Source: Piscibacillus halophilus (lineage in GTDB: Bacteria > Bacillota > Bacilli > Bacillales > Alkalibacillaceae). Taken from it: a stretch of DNA of 64,000 nt. Of the stretch, positions 36,171 to 46,141 are shown one piece after another. Position 1 is the stretch's first letter. The number at the start of each line of letters is the position of its first letter. A program made the translations under genes and the position numbers. The notes under the pieces were generated by a model. The model saw nothing but the letters and a program-made list of their open reading frames with translations, was not told the DNA's origin and searched no databases. The stretch is taken from assembly GCF_900110685.1 (NCBI RefSeq), contig NZ_FOES01000011.1:1-64000 (forward strand), in the 5' to 3' direction.

Positions 36171-37518
36171 TTAACCTATAATCACTTTTTCTTGTGGATA
36201 TTGATAATTGTCTTTGATTGGATTTCCTCTTATTAAAAATAAAAATGAAAAGATCCCAATCCTTCCAATGAACATTAAACAAATAATGACTACTTTACCA
36301 GCTGTGCTTAATTCTGGAGTAATCCCCATTGATAATCCAGTCGTCCCAAAAGCAGAAGATACTTCAAATATGATCGGCATTAATTGAAACTCTTCTATCT
36401 GAGCAAGAATAATCACAGCAGACAAACATAACATACCAGCGGTCGACATGACAATAAAAGAACGAATAATATCTTCAGTCGCTATTTCCCTACCGAAAAC
36501 TTTAATATTTTGCCGACCTCTAGCAAAATTATATATCGCCAAAAGTATAATGGCGAAGGTGGTGGTTCGAATTCCTCCCCCCACACTACTTGGTGATGCT
36601 CCAATAAACATGAGCGCGCACATCATGAGTAATGTAGGGTTGGAAAACAAACTTACGTCCATTGTAGCTAATCCACCGTTTCGAGTCGTAACACTCTGAA
36701 AGAGGCTATAAAACATTTTTTCATGCCAGGTTTTATCAGCAAAAAACATTCCATTTCTTTCTAACAATAAAATCAAAATCCATCCGATTAATATTAACGC
36801 AAAAAACGTAATGGTCGTCAATTTAGTAAATAATGAAAAGGTATATTTAGGGTTGATTTCTCGTTTTCCCTTGGACTAAAACCGGAAAACCAATTGCACC
36901 TAAAATCAATAACAACATATTAACAAATTGAACAAAGTAGTCATTTGCAAATGGCTCCAGTGATGAACCTGTAATATCAAAACCCGCGTTCGTTGTCGCA
37001 CTAACTGCTCCAAAGAAACCTTGGAGTAAAGCTTCTGGCCAGGTATCAAAATACTGTAAAAAATATATACTTAAAATGACTGTCCCGATTAATTCAATTA
37101 ATAAAACAATTTTAAAAACCGTAATTAATAATCCAACTAATCCACCTAAAGTGGCACGATTTTGATCAATTTGAATCAGTGCTCTACCTCTTATTCCAAT
37201 TTTCTTCCCAAGTAGCACCCAAATCAAAGTACCAAGAGTCATTATTCCAATTCCACCAAACTGTAAAACAACCGCTAACGCAATACTCCCGGCAGAATTA
37301 AATGTCTCGGCTGTTGGAACGACCGTTAATCCAGTTACACTAACGGCACTAACCGCTGTAAATAACAAATCTATAAATGATAACTCTACACCTTCACGAT
37401 GGAAAAATGGAATACTTAATAGTGCCATAGAGAAGATAACTGCAAAAACATAAAATAATACGATTAATCTAATCGTTGATAATTGAGTAACTTTAAAGAT
37501 CTTAGAGAAAAACTTCAT
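36171..37518 (-). pseudogene. ktrB: KtrB-type potassium uptake channel, split by a +1 frameshift at about 36865
   Basis: Two leftward frames, 37518-36847 (N-terminal 223 residues) and 36821-36171 (216 residues), together make one Trk/Ktr potassium translocator of about 449 residues. Selectivity-filter blocks are VSVTGLTV, SATTNAGFDI, TTRNGGLATM and SAFGTTGLSM, one per membrane-pore-membrane repeat. Removing one T from the run 36864-36867 (plus strand) joins the frames through KREINPKYTFSLFTKL. Either it is inactivated, or this is an assembly error in a homopolymer. The KtrA partner is not adjacent. Confidence 0.9.
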
Positions 37519-37613
37519 TTAACATTCCCCCACATAAAGTGGAAAAACACTTTAATATTTTTATTTTAATAGTAAAACATTAATAGATTTAAAATACAAT
37601 ACTTATAATAGAT

Positions 37614-38165
37614 TTAAGGTATCTGTTTCTTCACTGATCCAAACTCAAACAGCTTACCTTCATATATTAATTCAAGCCTCTCACTTTTTCTAAAATCTTC
37701 GGGTGTGACCATAGCTGGAAGTTTATCCCACAATCTAATCCCAGATCGCTTTAAAACTTCTGCTACAAATTGAGAGCAAAAATAAGAATTACTAAATTCA
37801 ATCGGTTCCTTAATCGATACACCTACCACACCTAAAAAATTATATAAAAACTTATCGTTATTCCGGATAAAGACATTTAAAATCCGCTTCATCTTCTCCT
37901 TCTCTCGAGCTGTCACTTTCATTTTATAGATAACACATGTCGTCTCAGGATAATAGCTATACGTTCCAGTGAGTACATTTTCTTTTACAAACCCACCACG
38001 TAAAGGGTTTCTAGGTTTTTTTCGACCAAAGCTATACATTTCCTTCAACTCGGAGTCAAACGAAATAGACGCGTGATTATAAGGTGCTCTCGTGTACGTT
38101 TTAATTAAACTGGTAAATAACGTCCCTGTATCTGAAAGCACGATATATACATGTTGTTCACTCAT
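37614..38165 (-). CDS. YiiX-like permuted papain-fold cysteine peptidase
   Basis: It is a 183-residue NlpC/P60-superfamily protein of the YiiX/YebB type with permuted catalytic residues: His in APYNHASISF (about 31) and Cys in YFCSQFVAEVL (about 128). It is cytosolic, with no signal peptide. Members are suspected amidases or acyltransferases. AGAGGGG precedes the start. Confidence 0.8.
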   Translation of the reverse strand: MSEQHVYIVLSDTGTLFTSLIKTYTRAPYNHASISFDSELKEMYSFGRKKPRNPLRGGFVKENVLTGTYSYYPETTCVIYKMKVTAREKEKMKRILNVFIRNNDKFLYNFLGVVGVSIKEPIEFSNSYFCSQFVAEVLKRSGIRLWDKLPAMVTPEDFRKSERLELIYEGKLFEFGSVKKQIP

Positions 38166-38263
38166 CGTATCCCCTCTTTAACCCATGCAAAAAATTCTTA
38201 CTTTTCATTATATACTATTTCCTGTAAAATGAATGCAGTTTTTAGAAATGAGGGGGAGACTTT

Positions 38264-39178
38264 ATGACCGAAACGATTTGGACGTTATCCATCTTACTAT
38301 TCGTATTAACTGTTGCCACAACAGCTTTTTATATAATTAAAAAGAAACAACCTCATAAAGACTTCACCACTATTCAATCTCGGGTCGTGACTTGGTGGGG
38401 AATGCTCGTCGTCTTTAGTTTTGCAACATTATTTAATCCACTTGTATCTTTAATCTCGATTATGGTCCTTTGCTTAGTTGCATTAAGAGAGTATTTTTCC
38501 ATGATGCAAACAAGAAAATCCGATCGTCGATTATTTCTTTGGGCTTATCTGACCATCCCATTTCAATTTTATTGGATTTACATTGGTTGGTACGGAATGT
38601 TTATTATCTTTATCCCGGTTTATGTCTTCTTATTTTTACCACTGCCTCGAATCTTCGGAAAAGGGACGTTAGGTTTTTTAAGGTCGGTGAGCTTCACACA
38701 ATGGGGCTTGATGCTAATGGTATTTGGTCTTAGTCACCTATCGTATTATTCAGTTGCTTCACCGGAGTACGGTCCTAACTTAGTATTATTTCTCATTGTT
38801 CTAACTCAATTTAATGATGTCGTTCAATATATCGTATCCATTTACATAGGTAAAAACAAGGTCGTCCCAACGGCTAATCCTTATATTACGTGGGAAGGAT
38901 TTTTTGTCGCGTTACTCACCACCACTGCTGTATCTTATTACTTATATCCATATCTCACCGTATTTGATTTAACGTTTGGAATCTTATCTGGTGTCCTTAT
39001 TAGCGTGACAGGATTTTTAGGATGTGTCACGATCTCCTTCTTGAAACGCGATTTATTAATAAACGATCATAAAAAACAGGAGACTCTGAAAGGCCGATAT
39101 TTGAGTCGTGTTGATAGTCTCGCTTATACATCGCCTGTTTTCTTTCACGTCATCCGTTACTTTTTTGATTTTATGTAA
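38264..39178 (+). CDS. CDP-diglyceride synthetase-like membrane protein
   Basis: It is a 304-residue, about eight-segment integral membrane protein of the phosphatidate cytidylyltransferase superfamily. FNDVVQYIVSIYIGKNK (about 185-201) and the C-terminal signature SFLKRDLLIND...LSRVDSLAYTSPVFF (about 256-294) fit the CdsA family's Lys/Asp-containing signature. Because a housekeeping cdsA normally sits with dxr and uppS, this is probably a second, divergent member. Confidence 0.82.
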   Translation: MTETIWTLSILLFVLTVATTAFYIIKKKQPHKDFTTIQSRVVTWWGMLVVFSFATLFNPLVSLISIMVLCLVALREYFSMMQTRKSDRRLFLWAYLTIPFQFYWIYIGWYGMFIIFIPVYVFLFLPLPRIFGKGTLGFLRSVSFTQWGLMLMVFGLSHLSYYSVASPEYGPNLVLFLIVLTQFNDVVQYIVSIYIGKNKVVPTANPYITWEGFFVALLTTTAVSYYLYPYLTVFDLTFGILSGVLISVTGFLGCVTISFLKRDLLINDHKKQETLKGRYLSRVDSLAYTSPVFFHVIRYFFDFM

Positions 39179-39182
39179 AAAC

Positions 39183-39219
39183 AAAAAGAGTCAGGCATCC
39201 GAATGCCTGACTCTTTTTT
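39183..39219. terminator. Bidirectional terminator
   Basis: AAAGAGTCAGGCAT / ATGCCTGACTCTTT with flanking A and T runs, between convergent genes. Confidence 0.9.
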
Positions 39220-39433
39220 ACTTGTTATACTTTTGCTCAGACTGAGACGTACTTTGACTATTCGTCTTCTTTTTAGTATTTTTCTCTTCAATCTCTAAAT
39301 CTTTTAACGGAATATCATCGACTAATTGTTCATCTTTATATTTATGCAATTCATTTCGGCGTTCTTCGTTTACACTTTTTCGCTTGTTATCAACCGTATC
39401 TTTATTCTTAAGATGTTTTTTGTTCTGATCCAT
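39218..39433 (-). CDS. Small hydrophilic protein, unknown
   Basis: A 71-residue, highly charged protein starts MDQNKKHLKNKDTVDNKRKS and has a Ser/Thr/Gln-rich end. It has no hydrophobic segment and is probably disordered. The start was chosen at ATG 39433 with AGGTGG about ten bases upstream; the GTG at 39448 overlaps that site. The family is not recognised. Confidence 0.55.
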   Translation of the reverse strand: MDQNKKHLKNKDTVDNKRKSVNEERRNELHKYKDEQLVDDIPLKDLEIEEKNTKKKTNSQSTSQSEQKYNK

Positions 39434-39589
39434 TATCAGAATCACCACCTAAATTAGGATTTGTTATATGTTTTCCTGTTTAAGATATTTATTAAACATC
39501 TGATTTTTAAAAATTAATTTTAATACGTTGCAGGAATCTATGAATCAATCTAGAATTAACCGTTATTAACTCAAAATGGAGGTGAGATA

Positions 39590-39694
39590 ATGGAAAGTAC
39601 TAATTTATTTTGTCGATTCCATTTTTGGCGATACTGGGTCCTAGAACTCATTCGAGGAACACCTTCACAACTGCTTTATAACATTCAATATTAG
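39590..39694 (+). CDS. Possible 34-residue aromatic/basic peptide
   Basis: A short frame MESTNLFCRFHFWRYWVLEL, then IRGTPSQLLYNIQY, follows a good ribosome binding site (GGAGGTGAG). It is aromatic-rich, like the small frame at 33.0 kb. A weak hairpin (GTAAGA/TCTTAC, 39696-39749) follows. I do not recognise it, and the rest of the 39434-39947 interval shows nothing else clear. Confidence 0.4.
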   Translation: MESTNLFCRFHFWRYWVLELIRGTPSQLLYNIQY

Positions 39695-39947
39695 AGTAAG
39701 ACCAAGCGTTGAAAAAAATTCCTCTATTAGATCATGCTCTTACTTTTACATTTTAATAAATCTTTAGAAGAGCCCTACCAACTAATCGTTTCTACACTAT
39801 CCTCATAACTTCAACTATAGGATGATTGAACTAAAACCTATCTATGATACCTATCTCATTTTCACCAAAATACTATAATGGTCCACTTCAAAATTAAGAG
39901 ATTTCATATAATATTATGTATTAAATCTCTATTTAGGAGGGAATGGA

Positions 39948-41297
39948 ATGAAACTTTATTTAGACCCGGGACATGGTGGAACTGATTCTGGCGCAACTGG
40001 GCATGGATTAACTGAGAAAAGTGTCAACCTCGATATCGCTCTCCGAATTCGCAATCTATTAACTCAAAACTATGAAAACGTAGAAGTCCTTATGAGTCGA
40101 ACAAGTGATATAACCAAAACACTTAATCAGCGTACTGATGAAGCCAATTCATGGGGAGCTGACTTTTATTTATCCATTCACTGTAATGCCTTCAATGGTA
40201 GTGCGAGAGGTTATGAGGATTATATTCATAGTAGCCTTTCAGATTCATCACAAACTGCACAATATCGCGACACAATTCATGAAGAAATTATTAAACTTAA
40301 TAGACTATCCAATCGAGGGAAAAAGAAAGCTAATTTTCATGTTTTAAGGGAAACAACAATGTCTGCGATGCTCACTGAAAATGGATTTATCGACAACGCT
40401 CAAGATGCTGCGTTAATAGGGGATCCAAATTGGCGCCAAGATGTAGCTCAAGGACATGTTAACGGACTTGTAAAAGCATTTAACTTAACTCCAAAAGAAG
40501 ATGATGGAGATGCTATTTATAAAGTCATTGCTGGTTCTTTTCAAACACGCGACAATGCAGATCGTCGTGTAGAATATCTTGATAATCGTGGAATTGAGTC
40601 CTTTGTCACAACCACAACGATTTCCGGAACAGTCTGGTATCGTGTTCAAGCCGGTGCATTCTCCAATCGTGAAAATGCTGAAAAGCGCCTAGAAGAGGTA
40701 AAATCAGTTGGAATACAAGATGCTTATATTTTAACCGAATCAACTTCTCAAGAGGAAAAAAAAAGTGAAGTAACTGGCCACACCATTCAAGGAGCCACCT
40801 ATTTATCACCAGAACTAATGCAACGCTTCGTCAAAAATGTTAATCCAGACGCCCCCGATATTGCGAATTATTATCTTGAATTAGGAAAAAAGTATAGTGT
40901 TCGTGGTGATGTTGCATTTGCTCAAGCAATCCTTGAGACAGACTATTTCCGCTTCACAGGTCTCGTTCAACCTGACCAAAACAATTATGCTGGAATTGGT
41001 GCAACAGGTCCTGAAAATAGCGGCGCAAGCTTTGAAACACCTGAAGAGGGTGTTCGAGCGCACATTCAACATTTATATGCATATGCATCCAATCGATCGC
41101 TGCCAGAAGAAGAAGAACTTGTAGATCCTAGATTTGATTTAGTCACAAGAGCAAGTGCTCCAACTTGGTTTGGGTTAAATGGTAAGTGGGCAGTTCCAGG
41201 TGATTCTTACGGTCAATCCATTATTCGTTTATATAAAACCATGATTGTTTACGCGGTTAAAGAATTAAATCGTGTCAATCAAAATATCGATCTGTAA
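39948..41297 (+). CDS. N-acetylmuramoyl-L-alanine amidase-SPOR-glucosaminidase fusion
   Basis: It is a 449-residue peptidoglycan hydrolase with three parts. An Amidase_3 domain (1-180) has Zn ligands His9, Glu23 and His78 and catalytic Glu144 in LTENGF. A SPOR-type domain (about 188-262) has two repeats (VIAGSFQTRDNADRR, VQAGAFSNRENAEKR). A GH73 glucosaminidase domain (about 285-449) has Glu330 in AQAILETDYF. No signal peptide is present, as in CwlC-type mother-cell lytic enzymes. It cuts both glycan and stem-peptide links, and a role in mother-cell lysis at sporulation is inferred. Confidence 0.9.
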   Translation: MKLYLDPGHGGTDSGATGHGLTEKSVNLDIALRIRNLLTQNYENVEVLMSRTSDITKTLNQRTDEANSWGADFYLSIHCNAFNGSARGYEDYIHSSLSDSSQTAQYRDTIHEEIIKLNRLSNRGKKKANFHVLRETTMSAMLTENGFIDNAQDAALIGDPNWRQDVAQGHVNGLVKAFNLTPKEDDGDAIYKVIAGSFQTRDNADRRVEYLDNRGIESFVTTTTISGTVWYRVQAGAFSNRENAEKRLEEVKSVGIQDAYILTESTSQEEKKSEVTGHTIQGATYLSPELMQRFVKNVNPDAPDIANYYLELGKKYSVRGDVAFAQAILETDYFRFTGLVQPDQNNYAGIGATGPENSGASFETPEEGVRAHIQHLYAYASNRSLPEEEELVDPRFDLVTRASAPTWFGLNGKWAVPGDSYGQSIIRLYKTMIVYAVKELNRVNQNIDL

Positions 41298-41307
41298 CCT
41301 TTTTAAA

Positions 41308-41343
41308 AGAACTGAGGACCTCAAGTTGTTCTCAGTTCTATTT
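41308..41343. terminator. Bidirectional terminator
   Basis: AGAACTGAG / CTCAGTTCT with T-rich flank between the convergent amidase and LysM genes. Confidence 0.78.
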
Positions 41344-42766
41344 ATGGCAAAGGTGACCAGCTCATGGACGTTATAACTCCATTCACATTAAATAACTGAA
41401 TGGGTGCAGGATGATTAAGATTTAAATACCACATCGAATTAGCAAACGTCTCTTCTGTACAACCAGATAAATAAATAAGACTTTGACCATCAGGTGACCA
41501 ACTTAAAGGCGTGGAAAAACAATTGGATAACGCGTTGATTTGATCATTTTCTCCTCTGCTCCCTACCGTTTTAACCTGCGAATAATACCCTCTTAAATCA
41601 GAAAAATCATTCGAACTATAAGCTATTTGAGAGGAATTAGGTGACCAAGTTGGATTATAATCCCTACCTAATGGCCCACCTTCTAAACTGTACATATTGC
41701 CTGTATCCAGTTCGAGTGTATGAATAATCGATATACTCACTCCTGGAGATGTAAACAAAGCCATTTCCCCATCTGGTGATAATCTCAAGAAATTAACTGG
41801 CACCTGTTGATTAGTCAACTGTTGTTCATCGCCACCATTTATATTGGCTCTATACATTTGTCTATTACCATTGGAGTCTAATGCTGAATACAACAGTTGA
41901 TCACCATTTGGAAACCATTGAGCATCTCTTGGTAATTGCTTGGTAATTGTTTGAAACTCATGCTTTATAACATCATATATCACAATTTGGTTATTCTTTG
42001 TATAAACTATCTTTTGATCATCAGGTGACCAATCTAATGTCAAAATGTCATCAGGTGTCAATTGGTCTAATTGGGCTATTTGACCATTGTTTACATCCAA
42101 CACATAAACTATATAATGTTGACCAACAAACGCTAATAGACGACGATCATGTGACCAATAAGGTACTGTAAATGAATCGGTTAGATTTTGGGTGAGCATT
42201 TGATGTGAACCATTGTTGGTATTATAAAGCCATAAATCATAAGTTCCTGAATGATTCGAGTTGTACGTAATCAAACCTTGGCCTCCAGGCGGAGCGTAAG
42301 GAATGACTAACTGCATACCTGGGAAAATATTAGAATTTGGCAACTGATTAACTTCTTGAATTAATTGAGTATTAATAGAACGATTCGTTATAACATTATA
42401 CTTTCTAGCAATTTGAAAAAGTGTATCTCCTTGCTGAACCGTGTAATAAGGTAACCCTGGTGGGATCAATAAGAGTTGATTAGGGTAGATAAAGTACGGA
42501 GCTTGTAATTGGTTGAAAGCTATGATGGACTCTGGGTAAACACCAAACATTCGAGCAATGCGAAATACCGTATCTCCAAGTCTTACACGATAATGAATGA
42601 AAGTTTGAGGAACGGAAATCTGTTGACCTACCAATAGTTGGTTAGGAGATGAAATGTTGTTAGCTGCTAATAAATTTTCAACAGTCACCCCAAACCTTCG
42701 TGATAGTTGATAGATCGTATCACCTGGTTGAACCGTATAAAAATGTTGGACAGGGGCTTCGATCAT
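41342..42766 (-). CDS. Triple-LysM protein with TolB-like beta-propeller
   Basis: It is a 474-residue protein. Three LysM repeats (about 8-52, 58-102 and 108-156; YTVQPGDTIYQLSRRFGV, YRVRLGDTVFRIARMFGV, YTVQQGDTLFQIARKYNV) are followed by six or so WD40/TolB-like blades with SWSPDDQKIVYT-type motifs (about 165-474). It lacks a signal peptide, so it is probably made in the mother cell and binds cortex or coat, or awaits lysis. The start ATG 42766 has GGGAGGAG at 8 bases; the GTG at 42775 is too close. It faces the amidase gene. Confidence 0.85.
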   Translation of the reverse strand: MIEAPVQHFYTVQPGDTIYQLSRRFGVTVENLLAANNISSPNQLLVGQQISVPQTFIHYRVRLGDTVFRIARMFGVYPESIIAFNQLQAPYFIYPNQLLLIPPGLPYYTVQQGDTLFQIARKYNVITNRSINTQLIQEVNQLPNSNIFPGMQLVIPYAPPGGQGLITYNSNHSGTYDLWLYNTNNGSHQMLTQNLTDSFTVPYWSHDRRLLAFVGQHYIVYVLDVNNGQIAQLDQLTPDDILTLDWSPDDQKIVYTKNNQIVIYDVIKHEFQTITKQLPRDAQWFPNGDQLLYSALDSNGNRQMYRANINGGDEQQLTNQQVPVNFLRLSPDGEMALFTSPGVSISIIHTLELDTGNMYSLEGGPLGRDYNPTWSPNSSQIAYSSNDFSDLRGYYSQVKTVGSRGENDQINALSNCFSTPLSWSPDGQSLIYLSGCTEETFANSMWYLNLNHPAPIQLFNVNGVITSMSWSPLP

Positions 42767-42827
42767 CACACTCACTCCTCCCTGCCTAATCCATATTCCT
42801 GAAACAAATTAGATATTCATTAAAAAT

Positions 42828-42850
42828 AGAGGCCCAATGAATGAGCCTCT
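42828..42850 (-). terminator. Terminator after the flavodoxin-family gene
   Basis: AGAGGC / GCCTCT with a T run on the minus strand, just before the stop at 42853. Confidence 0.7.
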
Positions 42851-42852
42851 TC

Positions 42853-43479
42853 CTAATCTAATAAATTCCCTTTAGCAGGTATCGGGTTCTCTTTAAACAT
42901 TCTGGCGAGATGGAGTGTATTGTATGCCAACATTTCAACATGTTTCTTAGTAAATGAATTATTTTGACCTTCTCCTTCAATATAAGATGGTCCAGGTCCT
43001 GCCTCTCCTACCCAATAAGCATCAGCGTGTGGCGGGATGACAAAACCCAAATGTGAAAGTCCGAAAATAATTGAGGTTGCGGCATGCTTCGCTCCATCTT
43101 CGTTCCCGGTAACAACGACACCTGCAACCTTATTATAAAAAACGGACTGGCCATATTGATTGGTTTCATCACTACTTCCATTTAATCGTTCCATAGCTAA
43201 TGTCGCCAAACTACTTTTTTCACCTAACCATATTGGCGTTCCCATTAATAGAATATCCGCTTCCTTAATCTTTTCAAATATTTGCGGCCACTCATCTCCA
43301 TCTCCCATATCTTTACTAATACCTAAAGAAATATTATAGTCTGCCAGCCTAATCACTTCGGTTTCAACATTTTCTTTTGAAAGAATGTCTAGAACTTCGT
43401 TAGTTAGCACCTCTGTATTGGACAATTGATCAGAGGATTTTAGCGACGCATTTAACACTAAAGCCTTAAGAGACGTCAT
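42853..43479 (-). CDS. Flavodoxin-fold NAD(P)H-dependent oxidoreductase
   Basis: It is a 208-residue protein starting at ATG 43479, which has AAGGAGGG upstream. The FMN loop VLNASLKSSDQLSNTE, MGTPIWLGEKSSLATLAMERL and VVTGNEDGAKHAATSI match multimeric flavodoxin-like reductases. The substrate is unknown. It lies between the LysM gene and the cystine transporter but has its own terminator. Confidence 0.85.
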   Translation of the reverse strand: MTSLKALVLNASLKSSDQLSNTEVLTNEVLDILSKENVETEVIRLADYNISLGISKDMGDGDEWPQIFEKIKEADILLMGTPIWLGEKSSLATLAMERLNGSSDETNQYGQSVFYNKVAGVVVTGNEDGAKHAATSIIFGLSHLGFVIPPHADAYWVGEAGPGPSYIEGEGQNNSFTKKHVEMLAYNTLHLARMFKENPIPAKGNLLD

Positions 43480-43580
43480 GATATCCCTCCTTACAAGTCC
43501 ATTAACCTTTATTGAATGTATAAAACATGATTTCGGATAACCTGTTAGAAGAAATAGGATAAAAAGACTCAATTAATAAG

Positions 43581-43617
43581 AAAATCCACAGTCAATAAAA
43601 TTGATTGTGGATTTTTT
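43581..43617 (-). terminator. Terminator after tcyC
   Basis: AAAATCCACA...TGTGGATTTT overlapping the tcyC stop. Confidence 0.82.
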
Positions 43618-44362
43618 ATGGGTTCAATATTCTTTGTAAAAACTGTTGTGTTCTATTTTCACTCGGATTTTGAAGTACTTTTTCAGGTGGGCCTTGCTCT
43701 ACAATATACCCACCATCCATAAAAATAACTTGGTCCGAAACTTGTTGAGCGAATTGGACTTCGTGTGTCACGATTACAATGGTCCACCCTTCGTTTGCCA
43801 AATCCTTAATCACACTTAAGACATCACCCACTAACTCAGGATCAAGGGCAGATGTTGGCTCATCAAACAATAGAAGATCAGGCTCAATAGCTAATGCTCT
43901 AGCGATTCCAACACGCTGTTGTTGACCTCCCGATAATTGGTGTGGATAAAGGTCCTTTTTATCTTCTAACCCAACTTTTTTCAGTAGATTATTCGCTTGT
44001 TCGTATACCTCTTCTTTCGACCTTCTTTGGACAATGATGGGTCCTTCAGTTACATTTTCTATAGCCGTCTTGTGAGGAAATAAATTATAAGATTGGAATA
44101 CCATCCCTGATTTACGACGTAGAGTCAGTAAGTCGTTCTTATTGATTTTATGTTGAAAATCTAGTGTAAAGCCATCATCAAATGAGAAAACACCATTAGT
44201 AGGCTCCTCCAACGCATTCAAACAACGTAATAGAGTGGTTTTTCCCGATCCTGAAGGTCCCATAATCGTTACAACTGTACCTTTTTCTATATCCATATTA
44301 ATATCTTTTAGTACTTCAAGGTCATCAAATGATTTTGCTAGCCTTTTAATGGATAACAACAT
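43616..44362 (-). CDS. tcyC: L-cystine ABC transporter, ATP-binding subunit
   Basis: It is a 248-residue ATPase of the polar amino acid uptake family. Walker A is GPSGSGKTTLLRC (about 34-46), the ABC signature LSGGQQQRVGIARAL (about 144-158), Walker B LLLFDEPTSALDPE, with the switch His in IVTHE. It lies 12 bases downstream of the permease gene. Cystine specificity rests on the binding protein's resemblance to TcyA. Confidence 0.9.
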   Translation of the reverse strand: MLLSIKRLAKSFDDLEVLKDINMDIEKGTVVTIMGPSGSGKTTLLRCLNALEEPTNGVFSFDDGFTLDFQHKINKNDLLTLRRKSGMVFQSYNLFPHKTAIENVTEGPIIVQRRSKEEVYEQANNLLKKVGLEDKKDLYPHQLSGGQQQRVGIARALAIEPDLLLFDEPTSALDPELVGDVLSVIKDLANEGWTIVIVTHEVQFAQQVSDQVIFMDGGYIVEQGPPEKVLQNPSENRTQQFLQRILNP

Positions 44363-44374
44363 ATTGGACCCTCC

Positions 44375-45079
44375 TTATTTTGCAATATAACGATCAAGCC
44401 TACGTTCAAGTGCTTCTTGACCAATAGATAGAAGAAAACAAACGACCCAATATAAAACCGCCGCTTCTACATAAATAATCATAAATTCATACGTCCGCGC
44501 AGCAATTTCCTGTGCCCGTCTAAATAGTTCTGCTACAAGAATTAACGATGCCAAAGAAGTATCTTTCACAAGGCTTATAAATGAGTTGGAAAGTGGCGGA
44601 ATAGACACCCTTGATGCTTGAGGAAGAATAATTCTTCTAAGTGTCGTTCTATAAGTCATACCAACCGAATAGCCTGCTTCCCATTGTCCTTTTGGAATAG
44701 ATGAAATAGAAGCACGAATGATTTCAGAGGCATAAGCACCCACATTTAAAGAAAAAGCAATAACAGCACTTGGAAAAGGATCAATCGTTAATCCGATACT
44801 TGGCATTCCATAGAAAACGATAAAAAGCTGAACAAGTAAAGGCGTACCACGAATGGCTGATACGTAAATAATCGCAGGAGCTCTTAAAATTTTCGAATTA
44901 GAAAGCCGCATAACCGCAGTAATTAAAGCTATGATTAATCCTAATGTAAACGATATTAACGTAAGGGGGATCGTAAACTTAATCGCCCCTTCAACCATCG
45001 GCCAAAAAGATTTCTCTATCAGTTCCCATCCCGTTGCACCCTCTGCTACAGTTAATAAAACATTATTTTGAAGAGACAT
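44375..45079 (-). CDS. tcyB: L-cystine ABC transporter, permease subunit
   Basis: A 234-residue HisM-type permease has five membrane segments and the coupling-helix motif [22 protein letters not shown] (about 148-169). The start was set at ATG 45079, overlapping the tcyA stop by 17 bases with GGTGAAG upstream; GTG 45085 is an alternative. It is the middle gene of tcyABC. Confidence 0.88.
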   Translation of the reverse strand: MSLQNNVLLTVAEGATGWELIEKSFWPMVEGAIKFTIPLTLISFTLGLIIALITAVMRLSNSKILRAPAIIYVSAIRGTPLLVQLFIVFYGMPSIGLTIDPFPSAVIAFSLNVGAYASEIIRASISSIPKGQWEAGYSVGMTYRTTLRRIILPQASRVSIPPLSNSFISLVKDTSLASLILVAELFRRAQEIAARTYEFMIIYVEAAVLYWVVCFLLSIGQEALERRLDRYIAK

Positions 45080-45839
45080 CTTCACCAAACCATTTCTCTG
45101 CAATTTCTGCTAGTGTACCGTCTTCTTTCATTTCTTCTAACTGTTCATTAACCGCTTCAACCAATTCTTCGTTTCCTTTATTAAACATAAATGCTGATTC
45201 TGAAACATTCTCTTCTTCTGCAGCAATTTTGATAGTCGAATCTTGCTTTTGATTCATATAGTCTAGAACAGCCAATTTATCATTAACTGTTACATCAACC
45301 CGACCTTGGTTAATTAATTCAATTGACTGTGCGAGTCCTTCTACAGATTCGATCTCAGCACCATGTCCTTCCGCAATTTCACCAAAATTACTTGTTAGCG
45401 ATTGGGCAGATTTTTTACCTTTTATGTCTTCAAACGACGTAATATCGTTATTATCTTCTGGTACAACAACAACTGCGCCTGAGTAAGTATATGGAATAGA
45501 GAAGTCATATTTGGCTTGACGTTCTTCATCAATACCGACTTGGTTTGCGATGACATCAAATCGTTCCGCATTTAATCCAGCAAACATGGAATCCCATTGA
45601 GTTTCTTTGAAATCAACTTCAAGATCAAGACGATTTGCTACTTCTGTTATCACTTCGATATCATAACCTGTTAATTCATCCTCTTCATTGTGGAAAGTAA
45701 ATGGTGGGTATGTACCTTCCGTTCCAACGGTGATGACCCCCTCTTCTTTGATTTGTTCATATAAATTTCCACTAGAACCACAAGCAGAAAACATAACGAA
45801 TAGTCCTATAGTTAAGAATAAAAACATCGATTTCTTCAT
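45063..45839 (-). CDS. tcyA: L-cystine-binding lipoprotein
   Basis: It is a 258-residue extracellular solute-binding lipoprotein. The signal peptide ends in FSAC, with lipid-bound Cys20. [24 protein letters not shown] is the usual start of the binding domain. [38 protein letters not shown] are blocks I associate with TcyA/YckK. The start is ATG 45839 with a GGGGG site. In Bacilli such operons are under CymR; I saw no certain box. Confidence 0.87.
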   Translation of the reverse strand: MKKSMFLFLTIGLFVMFSACGSSGNLYEQIKEEGVITVGTEGTYPPFTFHNEEDELTGYDIEVITEVANRLDLEVDFKETQWDSMFAGLNAERFDVIANQVGIDEERQAKYDFSIPYTYSGAVVVVPEDNNDITSFEDIKGKKSAQSLTSNFGEIAEGHGAEIESVEGLAQSIELINQGRVDVTVNDKLAVLDYMNQKQDSTIKIAAEEENVSESAFMFNKGNEELVEAVNEQLEEMKEDGTLAEIAEKWFGEDVSSK

Positions 45840-46141
45840 GTAAATAACCCCCAAATTTTATCAGAATTAAAGGCAACAAACGTGATATATATTCTGGGAA
45901 GACTTGGTGTTTGATATACTACTTTAATTGGCATTATACGTTTGTTTAGTTTTGATTAACCTTAGTATCTGCAATATTTGGGGCTTATTCATATTAGTTT
46001 TGTTACTTCTTTTAATAGTGATCTGACCCTTATTATTTAGCAGTATTTTATTCACAAAAAAACTCAGTCCAATATGAACTGAGCTATATCCTAATATCGT
46101 TTTTATTTCTATTTTATTTTTAACAAGTTGACATGAACTAA
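45840..46141. other. Intergenic region upstream of tcyA with a terminator for the next gene
   Basis: TATAAT (about 45934-45939, minus strand) may be the tcyA promoter. A minus-strand terminator, ACTCAGT...ACTGAG with T run, is at 46055-46083, for the DUF4386 gene. No riboswitch is seen. Confidence 0.5.
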
